The notes: generated by a model not told the origin, from the letters alone. A stretch of DNA of 63,101 bases from Micractinium sp. NFX-FRZ (GCA_029339195.1 JAPTJF010000328.1:1-63101), one strand, 5' to 3'. Shown: positions 10,099 to 22,172, counted from the stretch's first letter. Program-made: numbers and translations.

Positions 10099-13032
10099 TC
10101 AGCAGATGGTGATCGGCTCGCCTGCAGGGAGCAAGGGGTGGCACGGGTTGGGAGCGGGGGTGAGACGCTGTGAGCATGTCGACAGGGGGGCGCTTTAATC
10201 CTTGACACTGCAGCCTGTATAGCGCCGGACACCGAGGGCCCTGTTCCGGGCCTGAAGCAAGCGCGCCCACCCGCCACAGCTGGCACGCATCCCTCGCACC
10301 CCTCACTCCCTGCGCCCACGCTGCACCCACCGCAAACCCACGCCGTCCGGCCCGCAGGCCCCCGCTGCCTGCCCACCTGCCATGACCAGGTCGGCGTTGG
10401 TGATGCTAGGGTTGAGTGCCAGCAGCTCGTCCAGCGACAGGCCCGCATTGGTTGCCACGTCATCCAGGATGTCGCCCTCAGCCATGGTGTAGGTGCACAT
10501 GCCGCCACCCGGGGAGGGAGAGTCGCCCGGGGTGGGGGAGGGGGATGGGGAGTCGACCGGCACGGCACCGCCACCGCCACCGCCCCTGCCAGGCGCGCCG
10601 CCTGGGCTGCCGCAGCCCAGGGCCTCGGGGGTCAGCTGCGACGCGGGCACCGGGTTCTGCATCCAGGCCAGCAGCTGCCGCATGGTGACCATGTAGACGT
10701 CCGGCTTTGCCAGCGCCTCGTCTGCAGGGGCGGGCAGCGGGGGGTGCGAGCGGGTTGTTGGTGAGGGGGTGCTGGGAGAGGCGCAGGCGGCAGCAGGCCC
10801 ACGTCTGGGTGAGCCACGTTGCGCCCCCGCTGTGCATGCTGCACCCATGGCGCTGCCGCACGTGCAGGCCTGCCCCCGCCCCCTCCCAACCGCCCCCTGC
10901 CAAGCGGCCCGCCCCTCCCAACCGCCCCCTGCCAAGCGGCCCCGCCCCCTTCCAAGTGGGCCCACCCCCTTCCGCCCGCCCCGCCCTGCCCCTGCCAGGC
11001 TCACCCAGGAAGCGTGCCACCGCCTGCGCACGGTCTGGGCCATCGGCGTCGGTGTGCCAGGGGGTGGCGGAGTGGATGTAGAGCGGGAAGGGGGCGCGGT
11101 TGCCGGCGTAGGCGGCCTCAAAGTTGTCCTTGAGCACCCCATACGTGTCCCCCACCACCCCGTTTTCGTTGCCATAGTCCATGTTGTAGTCAGCGTCGTC
11201 GCCCGTCAGCAGGCTCCACACAGGCACCTCCCACAGCCCGGTGTACACGATCATGAGTTTGGCGTCATCGCAGCTCTGCGTCGGGGTCCTGCACGCACGC
11301 CGGGCAGCAGGGCGGGGCGCAGGTCAGAACCTGGAGTGGGGCGGTGCTGTGCAGGCCAGGCACTGCACTTGCCCCAACAGTGGACTGCCAATGCCTGGCA
11401 CCTGGGCCCATCACGCCTCCAACACTCGACTTGCGGCTGCAGGGCGTGCCGCCTTGCTGCACCGGTCACTACACACTCGCAGGGCTGTGTTGTGCACTGC
11501 ACTGACGGCATGCGCAGCCCGATTCGGCCTACCCTGCCTGCCACAGCCACTGCCCCAACCATGCCAGAAAGCGTGCTTGGGCGCGGGGAGGCTCACCAGG
11601 CGCACTGGATGCCGGAGGGGAAGCCGTTGGCGAGGGAGTAGGGCCAGATGCGTCCTCCGCGGCCCTGGCTGAGGGACTGGCCGGGGCGGGTGGCCTCAAT
11701 AACGGAGCTGTCGTAGAGGAAGCCAGCCTCTTGCAGCACCTGCAGCAGACAGGCAGACACACGCACACACAGTTTGGTGCAGCGGGGGAGGAGAGCGGTC
11801 GGGGTGGGGTGGGGAGAGTGTGTGCATGCAAGGCTGCAGGGGATGCCAGCGCGGCGAGGAGCCTGCTGGGCTGGCGGCGCTGTGTGCATGCAGCCGTGGC
11901 AGCCGCCATGGGCACTGCCTGCGCCTGCGTGCCACCCCCGCCCGGCCTACCTGGCGGTGGGTGGGTGAGGTCTCCAGGTAGGGAGACCTGCACACCAAGG
12001 GGGGGGCAGGGGAGCAGCAGTGGGCGCATGGTCCGCCCCGGGGATCGTCCCAGCCAAAGTCAACACCTGCCGGCTGTGCGCCTGCCTGCCAGGCATTCAT
12101 GCACTTAGGCAGCCGCCTGCGCGGCGGGCGGGAGGCGGTCCTTGCCCACCTGAATCCCACAATCTCAGTTTCGGGGATGCCGCAGGTGCCGGAAATCTGG
12201 GTGCGTGCGCCCACCACCTCGGCGGCGATGTCGTCGTGCGACAGGCCAAACGTCTGCAGCAGGGGCGCGCAGCGAGGCAGGGAGTGCTGGGTGTTGCATG
12301 TGGCACGCACAGCAGGGCAGGGCAGGACAGTACCCGCGCTGATCAGCCAGGGCGTCCCCGCCTCCCGCCCCATAAGCACCAGTCTTGGCAGGCATTGCAC
12401 TGCCCCTGCCCCTGCCAGCCAGCTCACGTGGGGGTGGTTGATAGTGTGGGTGGCCACCTCGCTGCCCGCATCGTACATCTGCTTCAGCAGGGCGCAGTCG
12501 GTGTTGCCAAACTGCGTGAAGAAGGTGGCCGCGGCCTTGCAGCCGTTGGCCGACTGACGGCTGCCCAGCATGGTGCTCATTGCATCCACCGCCCTCTGGT
12601 CCACGGCATCGTCATGAGTGAGCAGAATGAACTGAGGCGTGTCGCTGGGGGGCAGCCCGCCGGGCGGCTGCGACAGGTCCTGTGCGCCTGCAGGCACAGG
12701 CGGGGGCGGGCGGCAGGGGTCGGAGCCGGTGAGCTCGCGCAGCACAGACAGGCACGGGGGCGCCGAAGCAGCTCCCAAGGGTTGCCAGCGGCGTGCACCG
12801 GAGGCGATTAGCAGGGGGCGCCCACCAGTTGGCGACAGCACCAACTTTGCTTTGCCTTCAGGCAGGAGCTGTCAACATCACCAGGGTGACAGGCGGCGGC
12901 GGCAGGCGGCGGCACCCGCGGCAGGCGGCGCACAATCGCCCGCTGCCCTTCACATCCACCGCCTTCTTGCTCACCTACTGCGGCTGCCAGGAGCAGCGCT
13001 GCAAGCAGCGCGGGGAGGGCCCGGAACGCCAT
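10099..13032 (-). CDS. Secreted NodB polysaccharide deacetylase with C-terminal LysM (8 exons)
   Basis: Exons in reading order: 13032-12975, 12687-12428, 12253-12150, 11987-11951, 11739-11597, 11288-11005, 10721-10377, 10121-10099; 417 aa. Residues 1-20 form a signal peptide (MAFRALPALLAALLLAAAV). The NodB domain shows the metal-binding THDDAV (His44-Asp45-Asp46), the histidine pair in EVATHTINHPH and the FRSPYLE motif, matching chitin-deacetylase-type CE4 enzymes that remove N-acetyl groups from GlcNAc polymers. After a Pro/Ser/Gly linker, residues about 365-417 form a LysM (CTYTMAEGDILDDVATNAG...LALNPSITNADLVMAGEPITIC) with cysteines at both ends, which should bind chitin-like glycans. A wall-remodelling role on glucosamine-containing algal wall is inferred. 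All exon joins are in phase. The gene diverges from a second secreted gene at 13408. Confidence 0.9.
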
Positions 13033-13407
13033 GTGCGAACAGAGTGGGTGCTGTGGAGCGAGGCTGTTGTGAAGACCGAGAAACAAAAGAATGGATGCAG
13101 GCAAACACTGCAGATCCGATCTTTATGCCGGAATGGCCTCGCCGCTGCTCGGCAGCTTCGTACACGGGGACGCCCCAAAGTGCCGCGTTCACGAAGGGCC
13201 TTGGAAGCTGCCGGGAACTGGCGATCCGCCGCGGCAACAGGTTGCTACCGGCCCATAAAACCGCCCTGCCCCTGCTGCTGGAGCCATTCCACCTGCTGCT
13301 GCTCACCTCCGCTGCCACTCGCAAGCCGATCAACTCCCCTGCACCACCCCACCTGCCTGCCGCCAGTGACAGCGGGCACCGCTACATCAGGCCCGATCAT
13401 CATCGCC
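13033..13407. promoter_or_regulatory. Divergent promoter region, NodB-LysM / PAN-CAP
   Basis: 375 bp between two divergent genes that both encode secreted proteins. It contains GGAAGCTGCCGGGAACTGG at 13203-13221, which recurs upstream of the paralogous gene at 17232-17250, and an A/T-rich CATAAAACC about 150 bp before the PAN-CAP start. Confidence 0.45.
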
Positions 13408-16321
13408 ATGTCGGCCCCAAGGGCGATCTCGCTGCTCTGTGCAGCTCTCATGCTTGTCGCCATGTCAGGTGCGCCGCGTGGGCAGCGCCGGGGGCGGTGC
13501 CACTGCAGCGGCGCATGCATGCCAGATGCTCTGAGATCTGTGGCCGGCAGCTGTGAGCTCACAGCTCGAGGTTGTTCTGCCACTGCAAAACGAGCATCAC
13601 ACGGTCAGGCATGCGTGCTAGCAGCCTGGGCCACACTGGCTGGCAGCCAGCTGGAGGGCGCCACCGACACGGCACTGCCTTGACGCCACGAGTTGCAGGT
13701 GCCAGGCCACTGCAGCTGCATGGGCGCCGGCCGCTGATGTCCGAGACTGGGTTTTCGTGCCTGCCCAACGGCGACTTGATGGGAGACGAACTGGGTGGGT
13801 GCGGCAACGTGGTGCCTGTGCCTGTGTGGGCATGCTGGGAGGGCAGCCTGCCGCTGAGCGGTGCGCATTGCTGGGTACGGCTAGCAGCCACCCCCTGCCA
13901 GCGAGCGGGGCAGGAGTGCCTGATGCGCGCCCTCCCCCGTCCACCCTGGGCCATGAGTCCTGCTTCATGTTCCCCCTGGGCATCTCCCGCGCTGGCAGCT
14001 GCTCACCCTGCTGCCCCGACCCCTGCACTGTGCAGGCATTCAATCTGTGGGGACACAGAATGAGGCTGCTTGCGAGTCGGCATGCCTGGACACCGAAGGT
14101 GAGGGCGCTCACCAGCTGCAGTGCCATGCCTGCAACGCCCAGCCATTTGCCCCCTCCTGCCGCTCGGCATTCACACTCCTCGCTCTGCTGGCTGCTGCCC
14201 CCCGCCCCCTGCAGGCTGCACCTTCTTCGTCTACCTGCAGGACGGCCGCTGCGTGCTCAAGGTGTGCAGGGGGCGGGGGCCGTGCTGGCAGGCCAATGTG
14301 GCCTGCCCCTGCAGCGGCAAGGAGGCCCGTGAGAGGCCACAATCCACCCGCACTGCCTGGCGAGGCCACCACATGAACGCAACCAACCTGTCCCGGGGCC
14401 TGCCCACCCTCCCCTCTGCAGAACAACCTGCTGACGGGGCAAAAGGGCAGCAACTCGGTTGACCCCGCCCAGTTTGTCAGCGCCTGTGTGCACACCTACG
14501 CCATCTCCACCACCGCCCAGCAGTTCGCCTGCGTGGAGGGCTTCGACTTCGTGGGCACCGAGCTGGAGACGTGAGTGCAGCGGGGCCGGGACTGCAGCTG
14601 GGGGCTGTGAGGCAGGCGTGCGCTTCGTGAGGAACTGCCAACCGCCAAGTGTGTTGCGTGCCTGCGACAAGCCTCCCCCCGGCTGGATTCTAATAACGCA
14701 TGTATGCTGAGGTTCAGCTCCAGCTGGCACACCCAACCTGGCATGGCTTCTCCCCTCCCGGCCTCCCCTACCGCAGCGCTGCCGCCACCTCCGACGCCGA
14801 GTGCGCGTCCCGTTGCCTGGCCAACGCGGCGTGCTCCTTCTACATCTTCACCACCGACAGCCTCTGCGTGCTCAAGGACAACTTCCTGGGCATCGGGTGG
14901 GTGACCAGCCTGGCACGCCAGCCGGCCATGATGCGACCCCAGCAGGCGTGCATGCCAGCCATGGTGTGGCCCCAGCAGGCACAGCAGCCAGCCATGATGT
15001 GACCCCCCAGCCCCCCAGCGCAGTCTGCATCCACCGACCGTTTGCCTCCCCTGCCGGGATGACCCTCTGCAGTGAGGGAGCCAACGGCCCTGCCAGCTAT
15101 GTCGCCAAGGCGTGCGTGCGTGCCGCCTCCGCAACTGGAGCGTCCCCCGACCCGCAGACCCCCAGCCCCAGCGCTGGCCCCCAGCCCCAGCTCCCAGCCC
15201 CAGCGCTGGCCCCCAGCCCCAGCGCTGGCCCCAGCGCTAGCCCTTCTCCCGCTGATGTCGCTCCCCCCTCTGGCATCCCCACTTCGTACGGCTGCCCTGA
15301 TGCTCAGGTGGGTGGCACACCCAGGCCTCGGCCAGTCGACTCCGCCAGCTCCTCATGAACCGCCGCTAGCCCTAGTGCAAGCCCTCTGCCAGCGCTCACC
15401 CAGGGACGGAGTCGTAGCAGCGCAACCTGGACGACCAGCATGCCAGCACTCGCGCCAACCCCCGCCTCCCCTGCTGCCAATGCAGGCAGCCCTGGACGCC
15501 CACAATGCCGCCCGTGCCCGCTATGGTGCACCGCCGCTTGTCTGGAGTGAGGCCATTGCCCAGTACGCCCACGGCGTCAGCAGCACGTGCAAGATGGAGG
15601 TGAGGCCGCCCCCCTGCGATGCATTGCCTGCCTGCACTGCTGCCCTGCATCGATGCTCAGCGCAGCCGTTTGCTTGTGTGCCGGCCGCCCTGCATTGCAC
15701 TCAAATGTGCACTGCCCCCGCGTCCCATACCCGCCGCCCCCGCCACTGCCCACTGTCTGCAGCACTCCAACGGCGTTTACGGCGAGAACTTGGCGTTGGG
15801 CACCAACCTGAACAACTGCGCCGATGCGGTGCGGTTGTGGATGGAAGAAGAGGCGATGTGGAGCCCCGGCATGGACTTCACCCACGAGACTGGGCACTTC
15901 ACACAGGTGGGGCGCTGCTGGGCAGGAGGGCGGTGACGGGGAGTTATGGGCGCAGGAGCGCACGTGCCCCTTGCAGCTGCTTGCACGGGGGGGGTGCGTG
16001 CCGCCGGCAACACCTTGCTGGCTTGCGGCACCCCTGGGCAAGATGGCCATTCCTGGGGCCCCCAACTGGGCATGGCGCATCACAACTGCATGCATGGCAC
16101 CGCACCGACCACAGAGGCATGCTCCTCCCCAGCGTGCACTGCACGCTCCCCCTTGCAATGAACTATCCATCCGCGTGACCCTCTGCACTGCGCAGGTTGT
16201 GTGGAAGGGCAGCACCCAGGTCGGCTGCGCCCTTGTCTGCAACATGGTCACCTGCAACTACGATCCCCACGGCAACGTCATCGGCCAGTTTGGAGACAAC
16301 ATCGGCACCCCCTCAGCTTGA
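13408..16321 (+). CDS. Secreted protein with two PAN/Apple-like modules and a CAP (SCP/PR-1) domain (10 exons)
   Basis: Exons 13408-13468, 13699-13794, 14036-14098, 14215-14261, 14422-14570, 14777-14896, 15073-15307, 15486-15599, 15763-15906, 16196-16321; 384 aa. The signal peptide is [17 protein letters not shown]. Two Cys-rich PAN/Apple-like modules follow (GDLMGDEL...[15 protein letters not shown], then [14 protein letters not shown]...[19 protein letters not shown]), then a Pro/Ser/Ala linker of repeated APSPSAG-like units (about 15150-15250). Residues 258-384 are a CAP domain: [49 protein letters not shown] and [12 protein letters not shown], covering the CAP signature motifs. Plant PR-1 proteins are extracellular and stress-linked; the role here is unknown. 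The gene at 17502 is a tandem paralogue sharing the signal peptide and PAN modules but not CAP. Confidence 0.88.
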
Positions 16322-16564
16322 GGCCACGTCAGCACCTTCACGCGCCCATGACCACCAGGCCCGCGGTGGCCGGCCACTTATGCCCACTACTGCAGTGCGA
16401 AATGTGCAACTTCCTCGCCCTCACAAGCTGCCACACCCCTCACATTTCCCCCCGCATCCCTGCAAACGCCATCAATACATTCTTCCCACCGTCTGATGCA
16501 TCGGCATCGATTCTGCCCTGAATTTTACACCACAGTCTGCCTCACATTGTGCGCACCACGGCCA

Positions 16565-16569
16565 TGTAA
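16565..16569 (+). terminator. Poly(A) signal TGTAA of the PAN-CAP gene
   Basis: TGTAA about 240 nt after the stop at 16321. Confidence 0.45.
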
Positions 16570-17501
16570 CCCATCAAGCTCAAGCTAGAGTGGCCAACAG
16601 TGAAATGGGACTGGAGCCCTGACTTGCCTCCCCATGTCGACACGCCAAACGTCGCAAATGCCCCACGGCGCCGTCAACAGCACAGCCGGCAGCAGCACAG
16701 CCTGCCCCCCACAGGCAGGGCGAGCTGCCCAGCCCGGCAGCTGCAGCGCCGTGCTGCGTGTGCAACAATGGTGTTCGCCCTGGGGCAGCAACAGCGCAGC
16801 GTGGTGCAACTTGAAGAAAGAAGGGTGCCTGCCAGCCAGGTGGCGGCGGCGGCAGCGCATCCGCAGGAAGCTCAGCTTGGCAGGGCCGGCTGCCCAGCGC
16901 CGCCTTTAGGTGGATCTCGATAGCTGATTCGCCCGCTCTAAACCGGCCGCGACTCAGGATGGGAGCGCACAGCATGTTTCAAGTGCCTGCTGCGCACGCA
17001 CGACGTTCGTGCCGGCACCAGTCGTGCAGGCGCCGCAGTGCGGGCGAATCTGGAATAGTACGCCTGCATGTGGAAGGGTCTGTTCACACGCACAAAATCG
17101 CCTGCGATCTCTGTTCATGAGCCCGGCACCTTCCCAGGTGGCTGGCACCGGCATTTGCTGCAAAGATGTTGCCACGGCGTGTTTAACGTGGGTGAGCCAC
17201 CTTCGCCACGCTGTCCATCCGTGCGGCGCTCGGAAGCTGCCGGGAACTGGGGTGCTGCCGCGTTTGTGGCCGCAGGACATTTCATGGCGCTGCTCGTGGT
17301 GCGTGAATCATTCCACTCTAGCCTTCCTGCAAGCTGAGCTCCAGCTGTCTTTGAGTGCTCGGGACCGCTGGACACCCGTCCGGCCACACCCACACCCACC
17401 GGCAGCAGCGCGTCTGCCCTCCGCCCCGCTCCTGCTGTCGACCGACTGGTGGCACCCCTTCCAAGCCTTCTGCAGCTGAGCAAGCCCCCTAGTCATTTAT
17501 C
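16570..17501. other. Intergenic region between the two PAN paralogues
   Basis: No credible gene. The 19-bp string at 17232-17250 is identical to one upstream of the first paralogue, so at least part of this region is the duplicated promoter. Confidence 0.5.
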
Positions 17502-19176
17502 ATGAAGCCAAGGGCGATCTCTCTGCTCTGTGCAGCGCTCATGCTTGTCGCTGCAGCAGGTGAGCCCCACGCCAGATGTGTGCGGTGCCGGCTGTGGCGG
17601 CCACTTGGCACTGCTGCTGGTGCACTGCCGCTGGCCCACTGGGGCTGCTATGCCGAGCGGGAAGCAAGCTGTTCTGAGGAGTTGTGACGCTCCGTTGCTG
17701 ATGCCCCCTGTCGGGCGGGGTGGCGGGCAGTCAGGGCTGGTTGACTGGTTCTCAGCTGCTGGGCTGCTGCGCTCGTCCTCCTCCCTGCCTGGCACTGACC
17801 ACCCTCCCTGCCTCGCCCCGCCCGCTCATTCCTCGTACCTCTGCAGGCGCGCGGCCCATGCGCAGGCCGCTGCAGGACTCCGCCCCCGCCCCCGCCTCCC
17901 CGTCGGGCTATTACTTGTGCATGCCAGGCGGCGACTTGATGGGCGATGAGCTGAGCATTGAGAACGCGCAGAGCCAGGCTGAGTGCGAGGCACTGTGCAG
18001 CTCCACCGCCGCCTGCTGGTTCTACGTGTATCTCGTCGACGGGCGCTGCGTGCTAAAGACCAACCTTCTCAATGGGCAGGCGGGCAGCAACAGAGTGGAC
18101 CCCTCCCAGTTTGTGGCGGCATGCGTGCACCGCAGTGTGATTGACACAGGGGCAGAGCCGGACCAGGCCTGCGTGGAGGGCTTCGACTTCATGGGCACTG
18201 AGATGGAGAGGTGAGCGCCAGAGTGGGTGCGTGACCTGTTGCGGAGGATGTGGTGGGGGTGGGGGTGGGGGTGGGGGTGCGGATGGGGCAGGGGCCGCAG
18301 TCAACTGGGATGCCGGCGTGCGGTGCAGCATACTGCCGCTGTGCTGCACACCTGGATTTGGTCGGCTTGTTGAAGGGAGGCCACCCAACAATACCCTGTC
18401 CCAACGTCGGTCCACTCACCATGCCCTGCCTCTCCCCTTCCCCCCGCTCCTGCAGCACCACCGCCAACAGTGCAGAGGACTGCTTCACCAAATGCATCAC
18501 CCCTCCCTCCGACCGCTACGTGTCCGACTGCACCTTCTCCATCTACACCACCTCTGGAGCGTGCATCCTCAAGAAGGACTTCCTCTCCGGCAGGTGTGCG
18601 AACTGTGGAGTGCGGCAGGGTGTGCTGCACCGAGAGGGCAGGCACGGAGTGCCCCAGCCTGAGCCAGGGTCCTTCTTCACGCTATCCAAGTGGTGCCCGC
18701 CCGCCTTCCTCACCCCAGCCCCAATCACACGCTATGCCTCCACCCCGCTCCTGCCCTGCTGCAGCGCTGGCACCAACGGACCGCGGCCCGACGTGGTTGA
18801 CACCACATGCGTGCGTATTCGCAACATCACGCTGGATGTCAACATCCCCATGCCCCTACCGGACCCGGCGTCCTTTGCCGATGGCAGCATCGGATCCACG
18901 TGGGCTGCCGCCCTGCCAAACAACACGTACTGCGATTACATCCGGGACTATGAGCTTGTAGGCGGCGACATGAGCGAGCTGTCTGAGGGCGCCATGACTT
19001 TTGCAACGTCCCCTGAGGACTGCTGCCAGCGCTGCCTGGAGCTCGGCCCAGCCTGCGGCGGCTTCACTTTCCACCTTGCCTACTGCACGGTCAAGCACCC
19101 ATGGGGGTGGCAGGCCGAGCCGCGGGAGAAGGGCACCAGCCCTGAGCTGCGCTACATGTCTGCCATTGCAAGGTAG
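17502..19176 (+). CDS. Secreted protein with three PAN/Apple-like modules (4 exons)
   Basis: Exons 17502-17559, 17847-18210, 18456-18593, 18765-19176; 323 aa. The signal peptide [18 protein letters not shown] is nearly identical to that of the gene at 13408, as is the first splice position. Module 1 reads [20 protein letters not shown]...CEALCSSTAACWFYVYLVDGRCVLK. Module 2 reads CVEGFDFMGTEMER...CTFSIYTTSGACILKKDFLSG. Module 3 reads YCDYIRDYELVGGDM...CCQRCLELGPACGGFTFHLAYC. PAN/Apple folds bind carbohydrate or protein, so a surface adhesion or wall role is inferred. Unlike its neighbour, residues 20-140 are in one exon where the neighbour has three extra introns, and the CAP domain is replaced by module 3. 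Confidence 0.85.
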
Positions 19177-19509
19177 CAAGCCGTGTGGCTGGGGCCACTG
19201 GCATGCTGCGCAGTGCTGTGTACATGCCATCCCTGGTTCATGCTTTGTCCTCAACGTCCCTTCAACCCCATCTTCTGTCCAGCTTATATTCTCAGACCGC
19301 GCCTCTCCCAGCCCTCCCCCAACTCCCCACCTCCACTCCACCTCCTTCCGCAATATGATGGCAGTTGGAAATCAGAACCTCTTGCACACCACTACAACAG
19401 TTTGCCGATCCTTTACAAACGCCCCGGCCCTTGCCAGCCGGCATTCTTCCCACGCCTGACAGTTTGCACACAATGCTCCATGGCATCATGACACCGATTG
19501 GGGGAGGGT

Positions 19510-19514
19510 TGTAA
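19510..19514 (+). terminator. Poly(A) signal TGTAA of the three-PAN gene
   Basis: TGTAA about 335 nt after the stop at 19176. Confidence 0.35.
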
Positions 19515-19987
19515 TCAGTCGAATCTCTTTGCTCGTGTGCAAGGCAGCCCTTCACAATCAGACCCGCCATGCACACATTCACCACCACCAGTGCTATACT
19601 CTTGGCCACAACAAACCAGCTGCATGCCTGTCAAATGCATGGATCTCTAAATCTGCTGCACGGGAGGGAACCAAACCTGGGGTGCCGACATGGCTTGCTG
19701 GCTGTTTAAATGAATCGGTGATATCACCACATATGTGTTCATAAGAGAAAGGGGAGAAACAGGGATATGACCTTGCAGTGCTGAGCAGTAATAGAACACA
19801 TCAGTGAACAGTTTTGGACTGTGGGATCAAGTTGATTGTTGAGTCGCTACAGCAGTTCTTTCAGGCGCACTTCTCAGGGGGGCACCCCCCGGCCTGTCGC
19901 AGCTGGTGCCGCCAGGGCTGCACCCGCATGCTGAGGCCTCCTCCCCTCACCCACCCCTGTGAGCTGGAGGTGCTGGTCAGGTGCTCG
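19515..19987. other. Convergent intergenic region
   Basis: A/T-richer than its surroundings. No coding sequence or clear minus-strand TGTAA seen close to the RWP-RK stop. Confidence 0.4.
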
Positions 19988-21036
19988 TCAGGTGCGGCGG
20001 CTGCTGGGCCAGCGCTGGATGCCCACAGAGCGGCACAGGACCCTGAATTTGGTGAGGGAGCAGCCCAGGGCGGCAGCCGCCTGCTGCGCAGACAGGTGAG
20101 TGAGGCTTTGCAGGCTGCGCAGCAGCCCTGCACGGGAGGGAGGGAGGGAGCGGCCACCGGGCGGATTTTGTAGAAGGGTGCGGCCTGTTCCAGCCTTGCA
20201 GGGAGACGGAGAGGCACGCGGGCAGGCAAGCAGGGAAGCCACTTTACCACCCTGCAGGCTGTCCCTTCCCAGGACAGCCAGACCATCTGAAAAGCTGCCA
20301 CCACCCAATTCCTGCGACCCCTGCCCTACCCCCCACGTCCCCACTTACCCGCCTGCTGCACCCGCTGCTGCAGCTGGCTGGCACTGCCCGTGTTGGCGCG
20401 CCGACGCGCCGACTTGCTGCTGGCGCTCCTGCCCTTCTTTGAGCTGCTGCCGCCGCTGCTGCCGCCGGTGCCGCTGGGGGTTGAGGCATCGCTATCGCTG
20501 CCAATTGCGCCAGCAGCGGCAGAGAAGGGGGCCCTGCAGGGAAGGCAGAGTGCACAAGCAAGCACGGTTTGCTTGCCTGCCTTGTTGGGCTGGTATTCCA
20601 GCACCCAGAAGGCCGGCAGGCACGCCAGGCATAGCAAGTTGTAAGCTTCACCACCCGCTCATCCAGCACCCAGCACCCCAACCTCTGCCCCCTCACGTCT
20701 GAAACCCTCGTGTGCGCCGCCTCCCCCGCTCACCTGCTGCTGGGTGTGACCGCCACCTCCTCCTCCTGCCCCTCCATATACGTGTCCTCATCTGAGCTGT
20801 TTCCCCCTGCCGCCGCTGCCCCCCCATCTCCCTCTTCCTCATCACTCCAGTGGAATTCAGCGCACTGCACGCGCTGCTTGCGCTGCCGCCGCGAGCGCTC
20901 TGCCGGCTGGCCGCCCTCCCCCGAGTGGTCAGAGAGCTGGGAGGGGGAGGGGGCGGCGCCCGGAGAGGGCACCACCGAGGTTGGTGCAGCCGCTGGCGCC
21001 GGCACTGCCGCTGGCACCGGTGCAGCAGCAACACCC

Positions 21037-21069
<33 letters not shown>

Positions 21070-22172
21070 GGTGGGGCAGCCGCGGCTGTGGTGGCGCCGC
21101 CAGCCGCAGCGGCCGCCAACACCTGGCCCTGCACCACGGTCTGGCCCAGCACGACCACTGGCGCCGTGGGAGGAGTCAGCCTGGCATAGGCCGCTGCGGT
21201 GGCTACCGCCACTGGAGGCGCACGCTGCAGCGGCGGCGGCAGCACTGGCACCAGAGCCATGCTCCCATCCACAAAGCCGCGGCCGGCTGCTGAGTTGGCG
21301 CTTGCGCCGCCGCCCAGGCCGAAGCGGGCGACAGGGGGCAGCGGCAGGTTCATGACCACGTGGGGGATGGCCACAGGCTGTGACTTGCACTGTGGGTGCA
21401 GCACAGCATCGGGCAGCGGGGGACCACCGGCGGTGCTGGTGGGTGCTGCGCCGGCGCGCCGCAGCGGGCGCGGCGCTGCCGCCCAGCCGTCGTCGCACGC
21501 GGGCGGCGGCACAGAGGGCCCGCCAAAGTCCAGGGCGCAGGGGTGCGGCAGGCCCTTGTGCTGGCTCAGCGGCGTGCCCACCGACACGCGCACCAGGGCT
21601 GCTGGGGTGGGCGCCCCGCCGCGGGCGAGGACTGCCGGCGTTGCGGCGCCGCGTGGCCAGCCATAGCCTGGCGCATCCAGGGCTGGCCCCAGGACCCGCA
21701 AGTCCACCAGCGGGGAGAGCTGCATGTCTGCCAGCCACAGCGCCTCTGCCTCCTCTGAGCCAGTCCGAATGCTGGGTGCTGCGGCGGGTGCTGCGCCGCA
21801 GGTGGGTGCTGCAGGGGCGGACGTGGGTGCTGCTGATCCTGGCACCCGCTGCAGCTGCTGCGCCATCATGCCCGCAGTCAAGTGTTGCCAGGGGGCTGTT
21901 GCTGCTGCGGGAGCTTCCAGCGCTGCCGTCTGTGCAGCACCCATCACCACCGTCGGCGCCTGCCCGGCCGCCGGGTTGCCCAGCGCCGGCGCCTGCGTCG
22001 ACGGCAGCGGCAGAGGCCTCTGCTCAGCGAGCTGCAGGCCGCGCCCGCCGCCCTGGGAGCCGCTTGCAAAGGGGAAGAGCTGCACCGGCTTGCCGCCCGA
22101 GGCCCTGCCTGTGTTCTCGTTACCGCCCAGGCGCAGGTTGCCACCGGTCTTTGCACGGCGCTGTCGGTGCAT
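19988..22172 (-). CDS. RWP-RK domain transcription factor (3 exons)
   Basis: Exons 22172-20734, 20533-20349, 20127-19988; 587 aa. The C-terminus has a RWP-RK motif: LTHLSAQQAAAALGCSLTKF then RVLCRSVGIQRWPSSRR, ending one residue later in a stop. RWP-RK proteins are plant/algal DNA-binding factors (NIN/NLP nitrogen responses and RKD/MID sex determination). The preceding region is long, Ala/Pro/Gly-rich and largely disordered. It has an acidic segment (HWSDEEEGDGG...SSDEDTYMEGQEEE) and a basic Ser/Lys-rich stretch (KKGRSASSKSARRRA) that could act as a nuclear signal. No PB1 or GAF domain is visible, so this resembles an RKD-type rather than an NLP-type factor (inference). The short tail after RWPSSRR is unusual. 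A (CAG)10 run at 21038-21067 encodes alanines on the minus strand. Confidence 0.82.
21038..21067. repeat. (CAG)10 microsatellite
   Basis: Ten CAG units on the plus strand; read on the minus strand they give an alanine run in the RWP-RK protein. Confidence 0.9.

Noticed and set aside
16580..16975. Minus-strand 131-codon frame between the PAN genes
   Set aside because: Low-complexity translation and no family match; treated as non-coding.
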